Shown: positions 1 through 9,930 of the stretch, in pieces
Layout of the letters: each line of letters opens with the position of its first letter
How positions within the stretch are numbered: position 1 is the stretch's first letter
Assembly (NCBI GenBank): GCA_020746875.1
Contig: JAGTJL010000008.1
Location: 372,001 to 436,000 of the forward strand
Source of the DNA: Rhexocercosporidium sp. MPI-PUGE-AT-0058
Taxonomy: Eukaryota; Ascomycota; Leotiomycetes; Helotiales
Direction of reading: 5' to 3'
DNA: 64,000 bases
The notes under the pieces: generated by a model
Seen by the model: the letters and a program-made list of their open reading frames with translations, nothing else
What the model was told of the DNA's origin: nothing
Databases searched by the model: none
Program-made: the position numbers and the translations under genes

Positions 1-1484
1 GAGTGGCATAGATTCGATGATAACCGCGTCCAGCCTTGCTCGTACTCACGGACGCAGGAGCAGGCCACTTACATGGTCTATTTAGTGAGGCAGGGAACGG
101 ACATGCCCAGATCTTAAGACTGCAGCTATCAAGCTGCAGCTTGAAATTCTGTTGAAATAGCACGCTTCGATTTCCACTTTTTGAAACCTCAAAACACCGT
201 CTCCTACATCACCTCTCCGGGCGTTCTTAGCATGAAGTTCAAGTTCAAAGCGGCGTATCCATTATGACAGGAGTATTGGAGTATGGGACGAATGGCGTCG
301 AATTGGAGTTTATCATTTCACACAATTTTTTCACAGAACAGCACAATTTTTAAAGCAAGCGAGGGTAGCGGGATAGGATAGGCAGGTTTGGGTTTGGGCT
401 GGGTTGGTCTGAATAGCATTCGGTTCGATGCGATTTGATTCATGGTTTCTTGGGATTCAGAGTATTCTCCCCATCTCGAATCCTATTGCATTTTTTTACA
501 ACCCACATTTCCAGTGCGGTTCTTCTATCTGTTCTAACATTTTGCGCATCTCATACCCCCCCTTTTTGGAATTGGAGAGACAGCTTGAATGAATGAAAAT
601 GAACTTTAGCTCTATCCCGTTTTCCTCTTTTCTCATGTGAACAATATACTGCAAGCTCTTTCCAAATGCTTTGCGTGGAGGATAGGCGAAGGTATCACAT
701 TAATTAGTTCGCGAGGTCACATTGGGAACCGCATTCTTCTCAACAGCTATTTCTTGGGAGAGAGGGTGGGGGGCGCAAATTCTTAGTTCTCAAACACCAA
801 TTCTCTCGGACCTTGAACAAGACAAGACAAGAAGAGTAAGTATTTGTATTTGACAAAGAACACTACGATCAATAATGAAGTCAACTCTCTTGCGATTTGC
901 AAGAGGCCGAGGAAGCTCTTGTTTCGATGACTATATATCTAGTTTCCTTTCCGACTGCGAGATACAAACTCTACTAGTCAAATACCAGACCCATCTCCCC
1001 TCCCTGGTTCATAACCAGCCACCCCTCCTCTAGCACAATTCGCGCGCCCCTGCGTGGGCTAGCTATCCCCTTCGGTATGGGGAATTTCCACTAGGCTGCC
1101 ATCTATGTGAACCTTCGAAGCGCGGGGCGCAATATACTTCGATACTCTGGTATAGAGGGTGAGAGGAAGTTGCAAATGTTCTTTAGGCATTTTGAGGAGG
1201 AGATGGGAAATGTTAGGAGGGGGGGGGGGGGGGGGGGTGTTCAGGTGAAGGAAAGCAACAAAGGACAGTGTTTGACATCTACATCTCAACTATTTACTCA
1301 AACTAGTGCAGTATATGTAAATGATCTAGACACATGTTCTATTTCCCTGAGAACACTGCCGCTGTTGAGAGTCATGACATTCGCTGAAGATAGCTGTCAA
1401 ACCCGAGTCGTAAGCGAGCATAGAAAACAACATAGAAAACAAGACTCATTAGGATGTAACTATCAAAAGGTCACAACAACTAAT
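1..1484. other. Non-coding stretch at window start
   Basis: No convincing gene is visible on either strand. The DNA holds pyrimidine- and AT-rich stretches and, at 1219-1237, an uninterrupted run of 19 G. The one long open frame here (1107-1760, plus) reads through this G run and then runs antisense to the GST-like gene, so it is not credible. The stretch may be upstream DNA of a gene outside the window. Confidence 0.5.
1219..1237 (+). repeat. Poly-G homopolymer (19 G)
   Basis: Nineteen consecutive G lie directly after a short GGAGG-type purine stretch. Runs of this length are prone to slippage and sequencing length error, so the true length is uncertain. Confidence 0.9.
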
Positions 1485-2309
1485 TCACAGGACACCATCT
1501 TCCCACCTAGACATATTTGCCAGCACCTCCTTACTCGGCTTCTCATCCTCTTCCAAAACAGCACTCTCCCTCCCCCCAAAAACCCTTACAAACTCCTTCA
1601 GTCTATCAAACCTCATAACGACCTCTCGTCCATAAACATCCACCACCATCTCCCCTTCCACCCGTCCCAGAAGATCAACCCCATAACACACCCTCGTAAA
1701 CTCAAAGAACTGATACAGCACGATCTCCGCCACACTCGGTCCCCTCCCTCCCCTCTCTAGATGGTCGAACGACCTTCGGTCCTGGAACCAGCTCTCCACG
1801 GTATACAGATCGCGATACACCCATCTGAGCATCTCTTTCGCGCCTTCGGGGTACGGCATAGTTCCTGCTCCTGTCCCGAACATACGGACAGGGTTCCAGG
1901 CGACGAGGAGTTCTTCCGCGAGGGTTAGGAGTTCCGTCTCTCGCGCTTGGGAGAGCGCGTCAATGCCTCGCATGGGGTATTTTGAGAGCGGGAAGCCATT
2001 GGAGGCGGTGTCGCAGAGGGTGTCGAGGTAGTGCATTATAGCGACGGATTGGCGGATGTAGGTGTATGTTACGGGGGTGTCGGTGCTAGTGCTGGTGCTG
2101 GATGAGGGGATAGCGAGGATAGGGAGGCTTCCCTGGGGACGGGGTGGGAAAGAGGGTGAGACGGTGTTGCCGGTTGGGAGGTGCGGATCGCTCACGGGTA
2201 CGATGGTTACGAGGGTGGAGGGGATTTTTCTCTCGCGCAGGTAGATTATTATGCGTCGAGGGTAGGGCATCCATGGGTAGGCGTAGAGGAGGTAGGGTTT
2301 TGTTGCCAT
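1485..2309 (-). CDS. Glutathione S-transferase-like protein
   Basis: A single-exon frame of 274 residues. The ATG at 2309 (MATKPYLLYAYPWMPYPRR) was chosen because upstream in-frame residues look like untranslated leader. The N-terminal part has a thioredoxin-like GST layout: a beta strand, a PYPRRI stretch where the GST active site usually lies, then an LPILAIP segment and a helix with SVAIMHYLD corresponding to the glutathione-contacting SxxIxxYL motif. A helical C-terminal part (residues 130-250) follows. The usual catalytic Ser, Cys or Tyr is not obvious, so catalysis is unproven. GSTs conjugate glutathione to electrophiles in the cytosol. The family call rests on fold-level pattern only. 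It has no operon-like partner; the nearest gene is the SDR 1.5 kb away. Confidence 0.6.
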   Translation of the reverse strand: MATKPYLLYAYPWMPYPRRIIIYLRERKIPSTLVTIVPVSDPHLPTGNTVSPSFPPRPQGSLPILAIPSSSTSTSTDTPVTYTYIRQSVAIMHYLDTLCDTASNGFPLSKYPMRGIDALSQARETELLTLAEELLVAWNPVRMFGTGAGTMPYPEGAKEMLRWVYRDLYTVESWFQDRRSFDHLERGGRGPSVAEIVLYQFFEFTRVCYGVDLLGRVEGEMVVDVYGREVVMRFDRLKEFVRVFGGRESAVLEEDEKPSKEVLANMSRWEDGVL

Positions 2310-3849
2310 TTTCGTCGTGAGGGAATTGTAATTGAAGGTTTTGTTGAATTTGCGTGCTTGGTTGTTTGTTTGGGATTCGTGATGGATATGATCAATGAGG
2401 AGGTATATCGTAAGACTAAGAGCTTTTTTATGTTCAATCAATGTGATCCTCGGTTACTGATGTTTTTGTGATTTCAGCTCGCTTGTGCCAGAAAGGGGTT
2501 GGAAACGAAAGTGACTAACTGGATTTTTAGGTTAAAATGTCTCCGATATGTCTGCGTAAAGTCTCCGTCCACGATCTATGAGAACCTTGATGTCTGCATG
2601 AAACCGTTTGAAGGTTATTCACGCATTATATCGTAATTTTTAGCCAATCAGTCCCTTCAAAGCCTTTACCGGTGTATTTCAACTGGTTCAAGTATCTCTC
2701 TCATCGAAAGGTGGTGGGGCCCATCATGTGATACAAGGACAGAAATACCCTTCGGCAGAAAAATCAATTAGAAAAATCAAGTATCATGAGTAGAGCCTAT
2801 CTTGCAAGTCGCTGGAGTCAAATATTGGTGACTAATTTGTATCATCATCAGCATCATATCATTTATCATCCATCACTCGCGATAAGACATGGTGCTCACG
2901 TCCTTCTACCTTCAGAAAAATACTTGCGCACTTGTGAGAAAGATCTGTCTGTGTTCTGGGCCACCGTCTCAACGACTTTTCCGTATTTAAGCACTTCATT
3001 CTCAATATCACGAGTGTGTCTTGGGCATCAGCTAGAGCGAGGTGCGTTCTGCTTCTGGTATAATTTGACGTTTCGGGGGCAGATGCGAATACTGCGAATA
3101 AGTGTGATACATAAAATATAATCTGGAAGGTATGGTAGTACAAGCTCATTATTTTGTGTTAATTCGAAACAATGATATCCCACTCTATTGAAGTGGTGCC
3201 ATAGATTCTAACAGTAGATACGAGCGTCTCGGAAGCCTCAAGAAGCCTGCTCGCTACAACAGTATGAAAGACATCACCATGCACACCAAAAATAGTAAGA
3301 CTAATATGAAGACCTGCTGACATACTCCATCGCGGACGCTCTCTAAAGACTCGAGGCGGATTTAATGCGGTCAGGATGATTACTAAACCCCGAAGGCACT
3401 AAGCGAGACATTCAGGGGTTTTATGCACGCCACTGTCCCAAAATGGAAATAAACCTCAACTGCTTGATCAGCACCATTTCTACATCAAGCACCTCGAGCT
3501 ATAGGACTGTGGTATATCCGGGGATATTGCAACATCACCGGGAAGTTATTTCGAGAGTGTTACAAAATATATCTTTGAAATCCAAAGCTATGATTTGTGA
3601 CTTACTCCGAAGGGGCCCGGAGGCTTACTTCGAAGGGCGTGGACAACTTTTACCACGTGAGTTGTCGGTGAGTATATAATTAATGAAAAAGTCGCCTTTG
3701 GATCGAATCTATTCTGCATCAACATCACATCAAACAAATAAAGCATTCACCACAGCAAGTTAACTGAATCCAACTCAGCCAATACCTTTTTCGCCAAAAA
3801 CAACCTACCAATCCACACATTTCCCAAGCAAACGTTCTCTACATCCAAC
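2310..3849. other. Intergenic region, no gene recognised
   Basis: Only short overlapping frames on both strands (about 60-110 codons) are present, with no recognisable domain, signal peptide or splice pattern. A TATATAAT element near 3673 lies about 170 bp upstream of the SDR start and may belong to its promoter. Confidence 0.5.
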
Positions 3850-4590
3850 ATGTCTGGACTCACATATGTCATCACCGGTGCTAATAGAGGAATTGGAAAG
3901 GGCCTCCTGACAGCCCTTATCACGCGCCCAAACACCACAATCATCGCCGCGGTTCGAGATACATCTGCAGCCACCAAATCCTTGAGCTCAGTCCCTGTCG
4001 GCAAAGACAGCAAGATCATCATCGTCAAGCTCGATGCAACCGTCGACAGCGATCCGGCCGCTGCAGTCAACGAGCTCAAATCCAAGCACAACATTACCAA
4101 AGTCGACATCTTGCTCTCCAACGCCGGTCTTCTCGACACTATCGCACCAGTCCTCGAGACGACCCCAGACGCAGTCCGCCGCCATATCCAAGTCAACACC
4201 ATCGGACCTCTGACTCTGATCCAAGCATTCATGCCTCTCCTACTCGCTTCCGAATCGCCAAAATTCCTCGTCATCTCATCAACCATCGGGTCGATTGCAG
4301 ACATGGAGAGCTTTCAAGCTCCATTCTTTGCTTGCGGAATGAGCAAGGCGGCAGTGAATTATCTCGTGAGGAAGATTGCGTTTGAGAATCCAAAGGTGGT
4401 TTCTGCCGCGTTCCATCCTGGGTGGGTGCAGACTGATATGGGTACTACTGCTGCTCTTGGGGTGGGTTTGACTGAGGCGCCTATGACTCTTGAGGCGAGT
4501 GTGGAGGGAATTGTGAAGTTGATTGATGGGGCTTCGCTTGAGAAGACCGGGACTTTCACTGCTGTTTCTGGAGATCCTGTTCCATGGTAA
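3850..4590 (+). CDS. Short-chain dehydrogenase/reductase with Cys at the catalytic Tyr position
   Basis: An intronless 246-residue protein of classical SDR length. The Rossmann cofactor motif TGANRGIG is at residues 9-16, SNAG (the NNAG position) at 90-93, a conserved Asn in QVNTIGP near 116 and the active-site Ser in VISSTIG near 143-144. Family members reduce or oxidise small carbonyl or hydroxyl substrates with NAD(P)H; overall resemblance is to fungal norsolorinic-acid-ketoreductase-like (Nor-1-like) SDRs. The expected YxxxK reads C162-GMS-K166: the Tyr that donates the proton is Cys (TGC at 4333-4335, one base from TAC). All else looks intact, so this is either a recently disabled enzyme or one with altered chemistry. 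It stands alone, so no pathway can be assigned. Confidence 0.85.
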   Translation: MSGLTYVITGANRGIGKGLLTALITRPNTTIIAAVRDTSAATKSLSSVPVGKDSKIIIVKLDATVDSDPAAAVNELKSKHNITKVDILLSNAGLLDTIAPVLETTPDAVRRHIQVNTIGPLTLIQAFMPLLLASESPKFLVISSTIGSIADMESFQAPFFACGMSKAAVNYLVRKIAFENPKVVSAAFHPGWVQTDMGTTAALGVGLTEAPMTLEASVEGIVKLIDGASLEKTGTFTAVSGDPVPW

Positions 4591-4775
4591 ATGACGGAAC
4601 ACTGCCGTTCATCGAGCTGAGGATTCTCAGTCTCGAGCCTGATGAAGCCATTGACTCTCAAAGAATTGTCTGATTGTAGAAGAGAGGAGGATAGAAGAGC
4701 GTCCGAACTGGGTTTATTGTAGAAGGTTAATCGATTGCTCCCCGGTTTTCCTCATTTCGATTTTCCCATTTCTCG

Positions 4776-5447
4776 TTACCACAAGATGAACCCCTTTGTG
4801 AAATTACCCCTCCGATCCCTCCTCGCCCTCTCCCTCTCAGCTACGATCCCAACCGAGACTAAAACACTCGTCTCCCAATCCTCCCCAAAGCTCCTCCGAA
4901 ACTGGATCCGTCCTCTATCCGTTGTACCATCCCAATTCTCCACAAATACAGCATGCACTTCCCCGCTCTCCTTCTCGTGCAATTTCCAATCCGGTGATGC
5001 GAAATTCGCACTCTTCCCCTCAACTCGTGGTGTTTTGACCCAGTGGAATGTCGTTTTCTTTCCCGGGTCTTCCTTTTCATAGGGTGGGAGTTTTGGCGGA
5101 CATAAAGCTGAGGGAACGGTCCACAAATACATCTCCTTCCCACTCTTTACCAAGGTTTCTTCGCCCAAGGGACCTTTGATCATGTATTCACCTCACGTGG
5201 TTGTTTCCGCCGCTTGCGAGATAGTCGCCTCCTTTTTCGAGTCGCCTCTGCGTAGGATGATGGTATTTCCTTTCGAGGGGTTCGAAATCTCGAGATTGTA
5301 TACTGCCGGTTCATTTTTGTAGTTATGAAAGGAAAGATTTCGACCTTTGTGCATGACCCACCCGATTCCTAGGTTGCCGCATGATAGGATGTGAAGCTCA
5401 CTGAGAGGTTTATACGGTGCTTTAGTGCTAGATGCTGAGGGGTCCAT
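4776..5447 (-). pseudogene. Hypothetical gene interrupted by an in-frame TGA
   Basis: Two coding-like blocks lie in the same frame on the minus strand. Block one runs from ATG 5447 (MDPSASSTKAPYKPLSELH) to TGA at 5193-5195; block two continues directly after it (GEYMIKGPLGEETLV...) to 4776. Together they would encode about 223 residues. No splice pair removes the stop while keeping phase; a GTGAGG inside the stop region does not join to any in-phase acceptor. The composition (beta-rich, Trp- and Gly-rich, a MYLWTVPS segment) recalls tubby C-terminal-like/LURP-one fungal proteins, but this is only a guess. TGA could be CGA (Arg) after a C-to-T change. Stop-codon readthrough is the alternative. 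An earlier in-frame ATG (M34 of the longer frame) is a possible different start. Confidence 0.55.
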
Positions 5448-8390
5448 TGTGGTAGGTCTGCTTGAGCTGAACGTTTTCCTTTTTATAGAGGAGAGAATAT
5501 TGAATGCGAAAGCGTGGAAAAGAAAAGATAAAACCCCTTTGATTGATAAGGTCATCGTGAAGGTGAATCCAATATAAGTCTTGCTGTGCCGTTCATCTGC
5601 ATGATTCTTGCGCCTCCGAGGCTGTGCAGCCAGCCTCGGAGCTCCTTGCGACAAGATCTGGGATGAGGTTTGAGAAAGAAATTAAGACAAGGCAGAATCA
5701 ATCCTGCATTCATTTCTGGGCACCTCTGTGTAGTCATAACACAAATGAGGTCTTTTTGATTCTGCTGCGTGGTTTAGAAGTCAATGAACAGTCTGAGACC
5801 AATAATTTGTTGGGCGGGGCATTCAAAAAGCCCGCGTGGGGAAATTCCCCAGACCATTGAAAACAGAGCCCATGAGGTCTCGAAACTTACTTAGCCAATG
5901 TTTCGATCACAACCAATATCTGGCTGTAGAAAGTTTTTCAGGATTAACAATGTAAATGTTCCTGCACTTGTAGGAGGGATTAAATTCTATGGTGAAGCGA
6001 AAAGAATGTGCCGGAGGGTAGAGTGTCTCGCTAACTAGCTCAGAGCTCGCCGACCCTTGCTTGGCTTAGTGACTAAGAGCTATTCGTCCCAATGGACAAC
6101 AGTAGATCGCTTACATGGCCATCATTCGTCAAAAACATTGGGAAACGGAAACCTCAGGTACATCTGCTGTCTTGTCTCAGAGTCCTCCGCAGGCAGATGC
6201 CGTTCCCCGCCAAGACAAAATCGATATCTCATGGACTGGCATAAACACATTTTAGCGCCATTTGAAAGGAGACCTCTTTTTCGCAACACAACTCAGCCAC
6301 CACGACTTCTAAAAAGTGTTCTAGAATGCTACAAGTATTATTTCAAACTCTCAATTTCTTTTTGTCTCCTTAGAATTCTTTTAATAGTCGAAGTGCACTC
6401 GATGCGGCCACCTCAAATTATGGCGCTAAAATCTGCAAGCGAGTTGCCAGTCCATGGGATACTAAGGCAAAGTATTGTATTGCAGAAAGCTGGCGAGGAG
6501 TACGATTTTCAGACGAATTTCATGGAATCTTTAGGGCTAAAGGAGCATGCAATATACTCAGGAAAGCAGGGCAACGTACACATCCTGATTGTATACAAGA
6601 GATATATAAATCCAAAAGCCAGAAAAAAGAGACAGGACGCTAAGCCTAATCATCCCAAGCTTCACTGGTGGACAGCATATGGGGATAACTTTAAGTTGGA
6701 CCTTACCCTTTGTAATACACCAAGTAATTCCAACGGTGCCTGGCATGGAGATTGCTCAAGCTCAGAACGTTTCTATACTAGCTACTGCCAGCGAGTTGGT
6801 TTACTGTACAGTACCTGCTCATGGACCGGCAAATTCTGTCGCCACTATCTATGCTAATTGACCTACTATACATCAATCACACTTAATCACCCCCACCTCC
6901 TCACCCCCCTTTTAATGCCGATCGACTGTCTGACAATAAATCTTCAGCAACGCTAGCATTTACCGACAAAATCTCGTAAGAAATTCCATTGGATTCAAAA
7001 TACGAAGCATGTTTCGTAAACTCATGCATCGTTTTGAATGTAGAATTACAAGCACATGGTGTTTGTCGTTGTGGAGTCGTCATTACTTCCTTCTTGATAG
7101 AATCCTCCTTCTTCATCTGTGTCTTCCTCCCGTCTCCCATTTTTCCGCTCAGGGAAACGTAGGCGCCATCTCGACCATTCGCTCGACTCGTTGCTATCTA
7201 TTATCAATCTCGTGAGCTCTCCAAAGACCAGAGCATGACTTCTTCGACATTGACTGAAGAAAGCAATGCAACAGAGCTCTGGCGAATATTCCGTTTCTCA
7301 TCAGGGTATCGAGACCCTTGGGATTGAAATTAGACGCAACTAGTATGTAGTAATCCTTGCGAATATTAGTATGGGGTTTGAAATATTTGGTAGCATATAT
7401 TAGAGTGGCCTACTTATGTTGAGGAGATCAAGCCTCCAGGAATCTAGTTTGCTCCGCCGACGCCTAACATTATAACAATCGAGACGATAATGAAAATACA
7501 CAAGATGCCACTTCCTAGGAGATGCAGGTGGGGCGTCTGACTATGAAAGAGCAGTTTTACTGATAATAAAGCTATTAAATTAAGGTTAAAGACTTATCAC
7601 TGATAATCCTACGGTAACTCTGATATCAATTCGAGCTTCCTAATAATAGCTTTTGTAGTCAGTATTAGTGCTTAGGTATACGCTGCAAGTTTGGTTAGAA
7701 CGGATAAAGTTACAGATGTATTACTTTTAGAATGTTTTGTCTTACGATACATTTTTAAAGCAGATACTATACTATCTTTTAAGTTCACTACTACCTTGTG
7801 AAAAGGTAATGTGGGAGGAAACGACTTCTCACACCACACAACAAGATGGTCGCAAGGAGTGAGCCACTGGGGGACTTCGAGGTTTAGCAAATAACAGATC
7901 TATTAAATCTTAAGATATAACAAATCTAAAGAGTACGAAGTGGCAGAAGAGGGGCGGCGAAAGAAATACCTTAAATATAATATATATAAGATGTGTTCTT
8001 GTTGTATAACCTTCAAGTGTTGGTCTCTTATACGTGAGAAGAGCTGACTTAGTCATGTGACAAAGAAACATCCGAGGTTCCTCTTCCTCCCTATTACAGT
8101 ACTTCAGCAAAGTCATATACCTAATTTAAACACGGTTTATTCCTGCTCCCACCCCTAAATTCTCATTTGCAGACGGGAAATCCGAACATTGGGCAATGCA
8201 TGTGAATACTATTCATCGGCATGGAGGCACATCATACGACCTGGAAGGGAGCTCGATCGGCGAAGGTGGTTTGTAGACGAGACTAACTGCCCCTAATAAG
8301 AGCATCAAAATTGAGGGAGGCAACGTGGAAGGTTTTCTCTAACTAACTAAGGTTTAGATCTATCTCGAAGTGGTAGCCCGCTGTCCTTGA
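5448..8390. other. Gene-poor, partly AT-rich region
   Basis: No supported gene over 2.9 kb. The plus frame 6057-6857 has 266 codons but no recognisable domain and uneven composition. The minus frame 6901-7140 (79 codons, ATG at 7140) has a degenerate C-x-C...H-x4-H stretch resembling a broken C2H2 finger. From about 7300 to 8130 the DNA is rich in A/T with only short frames, as expected for an old, mutated insertion, though no transposase or terminal repeats were identified. Confidence 0.45.
6901..7140 (-). CDS. Small ORF with degenerate zinc-finger-like stretch
   Basis: A 79-codon frame starting at a true ATG (7140). The N-terminus is Lys-rich and the middle reads TPCACNSTFKTMHEFTKHAS, where C-A-C, F and H-EFTK-H are spaced roughly like a C2H2 zinc finger but with wrong Cys spacing. 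It could be a remnant exon of a zinc-finger protein or a chance frame. There are no supporting neighbours, and it lies in a gene-poor stretch. Confidence 0.2.
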   Translation of the reverse strand: MGDGRKTQMKKEDSIKKEVMTTPQRQTPCACNSTFKTMHEFTKHASYFESNGISYEILSVNASVAEDLLSDSRSALKGG

Positions 8391-8948
8391 CTATCCATTG
8401 CAGCTGCATGGGTCTACCCCGTATCGATGACTGGCTTCTTGTGTCCCCTTAATCCACACCAAAGGTCCTTCTTCATGTCCCTCATCTAGCCATTTCTGAG
8501 CCATTGTCGAATGCGTTGGGTGTCCATAATAATACCCATCTAGCCAGTTCTCGCTTTTCGAAGCGTAGGTGGTTTTGTTGTCTTCGATCTGGGAAGAAGG
8601 CGTGGCGGCATAGTGGTTGGAGACTTGCTGGGAATCAACCTGGCGAGGTTCAAGAATCGTATTATGCAATGCCTCAGTAGGGTGTAGGTGCGTGTTTGCT
8701 TTGGATGTAGTCGAGGAGGGTTTGGACTTTGGATTGGCGCTTTTGGTGGAGGTAGAGGAGCGGGTAGACTGGTGGTCTGGTGATGTGCTTGAAGCATTGA
8801 AGAGTTTCAGAGAGGTAGCATACTCGTTTTCGAGGGGAAGGTTACACCATGCCCCGATATGGTTGAGGTAGAACTCTGTGTTGGAAGTACCTGAGGAAAA
8901 CTCAGAGCTCAGGGCCATGATTTTAGTTGGAGGCTGAGAAGCTGACAT
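8391..8948 (-). CDS. Hypothetical serine-rich protein
   Basis: A 185-residue frame from ATG 8948 (MSASQPPTKIMALSSEF). Residues 55-85 are a low-complexity Ser/Thr/Lys/Pro stretch, probably disordered. The C-terminal third (ENWLDGYYYGHPTHSTMAQ ... EEGPLVWIKGT) looks globular and ends in DPCSCNG. There is no signal peptide, membrane segment or known domain. No other frame on either strand competes well over this length, and codon use looks coding. Function unknown. Confidence 0.45.
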   Translation of the reverse strand: MSASQPPTKIMALSSEFSSGTSNTEFYLNHIGAWCNLPLENEYATSLKLFNASSTSPDHQSTRSSTSTKSANPKSKPSSTTSKANTHLHPTEALHNTILEPRQVDSQQVSNHYAATPSSQIEDNKTTYASKSENWLDGYYYGHPTHSTMAQKWLDEGHEEGPLVWIKGTQEASHRYGVDPCSCNG

Positions 8949-9930
8949 GATGTAGTATGAATGAGAGATGTGTTCGAGGATGGCTTTCAAACAATACTAA
9001 ACTAATTGTTTGATTCTTCTAGGAATTTTATACGATATGTATAGAGATAGTAAGTGGACCTGTGCCCAAAATCCCAATTGCCAGATCGAGTTAGTTCGGG
9101 GATGCAATGCGGAAGACCCTCTTTTTTTGTCGCTTAGAATGAGGCGATTGCCCTAGGCCTGATCTGGCAGTTGGGAATCCGCACAGGATCCTTGCCCGGA
9201 AAAGCCTCCTTGACAACACCATGTTATCCTCTGCCATTTCTCGTCTTGCGTTACCTCATACCGGGCCGGTGATAGATACCATAATAGAGCGACATTCAAC
9301 CTCATGCTCAAGGTCAGCGGCACGGCAGATATCTTGCGGCTGATAGGAGCTCCAGCCCCGTCGCCAGAATCTAGAATAGATTTTAGCGATGCTTTGACAT
9401 GAGGCGCATCCGGATGGGATGGGAGACTTCGGATAACTGAGGATTTTGATGTCCACTGGTGTTGGTACTGTCTAAGATGTCGTGGTCTTCGTAGAGTTGA
9501 GTTGGCCAGCTTCGCACGGGCGGGGGGCGGGGCTGGGCTCGAAGGGCTGCGTGCGCTTCACAGGAGCCCCCGAGTGCTCGTGATATGGAACTGGAATCGA
9601 ATCATCACTTTGGAACCTCTTTTGACAAGTACTTGATTGGGCTTAGCCCCCAGAGAACTTGGTGAGTCTGACTGACAATGACCTGATTGGGCTTAGCCTG
9701 TGGTTATTCAACGGTGACCGCTTTTGGCTAGGAAGATCGCCCATTGATGCCCAAGTAGAGAGAAATTTTATCGTGGAACGACTTTATTGGTGACAAAATT
9801 TTCATTCGCTTCAGCCTCATCAAGAAATCTGGTTTTAAGGTGTCCTAAAGCGCATGTTACGCTTGTAGCAATATCGTCCTTTTTAGTTTTCCAATCTTCC
9901 TTGACTTTGCGAATCTACAATTTCTGCACA
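8949..9930. other. Upstream region of the ankyrin gene
   Basis: No gene recognised; a 66-codon minus frame (9256-9456) begins with GTG and has no recognisable domain. The stretch holds the 26-bp repeat pair listed separately, about 230-310 bp before the ankyrin gene's ATG, so it probably contains that gene's promoter. Confidence 0.45.
9623..9698 (+). repeat. Two direct copies of a 26-bp sequence, 50 bp apart
   Basis: Copies at 9623-9648 and 9673-9698 differ at three positions and share an identical 15-base core, TGATTGGGCTTAGCC. The spacing is exactly 50 bp. The pair lies in the presumed promoter of the ankyrin protein gene; a duplicated regulatory site or a small tandem duplication are both possible. 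Confidence 0.75.

Noticed and set aside
1107..1760. 217-codon plus-strand frame
   Set aside because: It reads through a 19-G run as poly-Gly and then antisense across the GST-like gene; no domain.
6057..6857. 266-codon plus-strand frame
   Set aside because: No domain, no signal, no good start context; overlapping frames on both strands are equally featureless.
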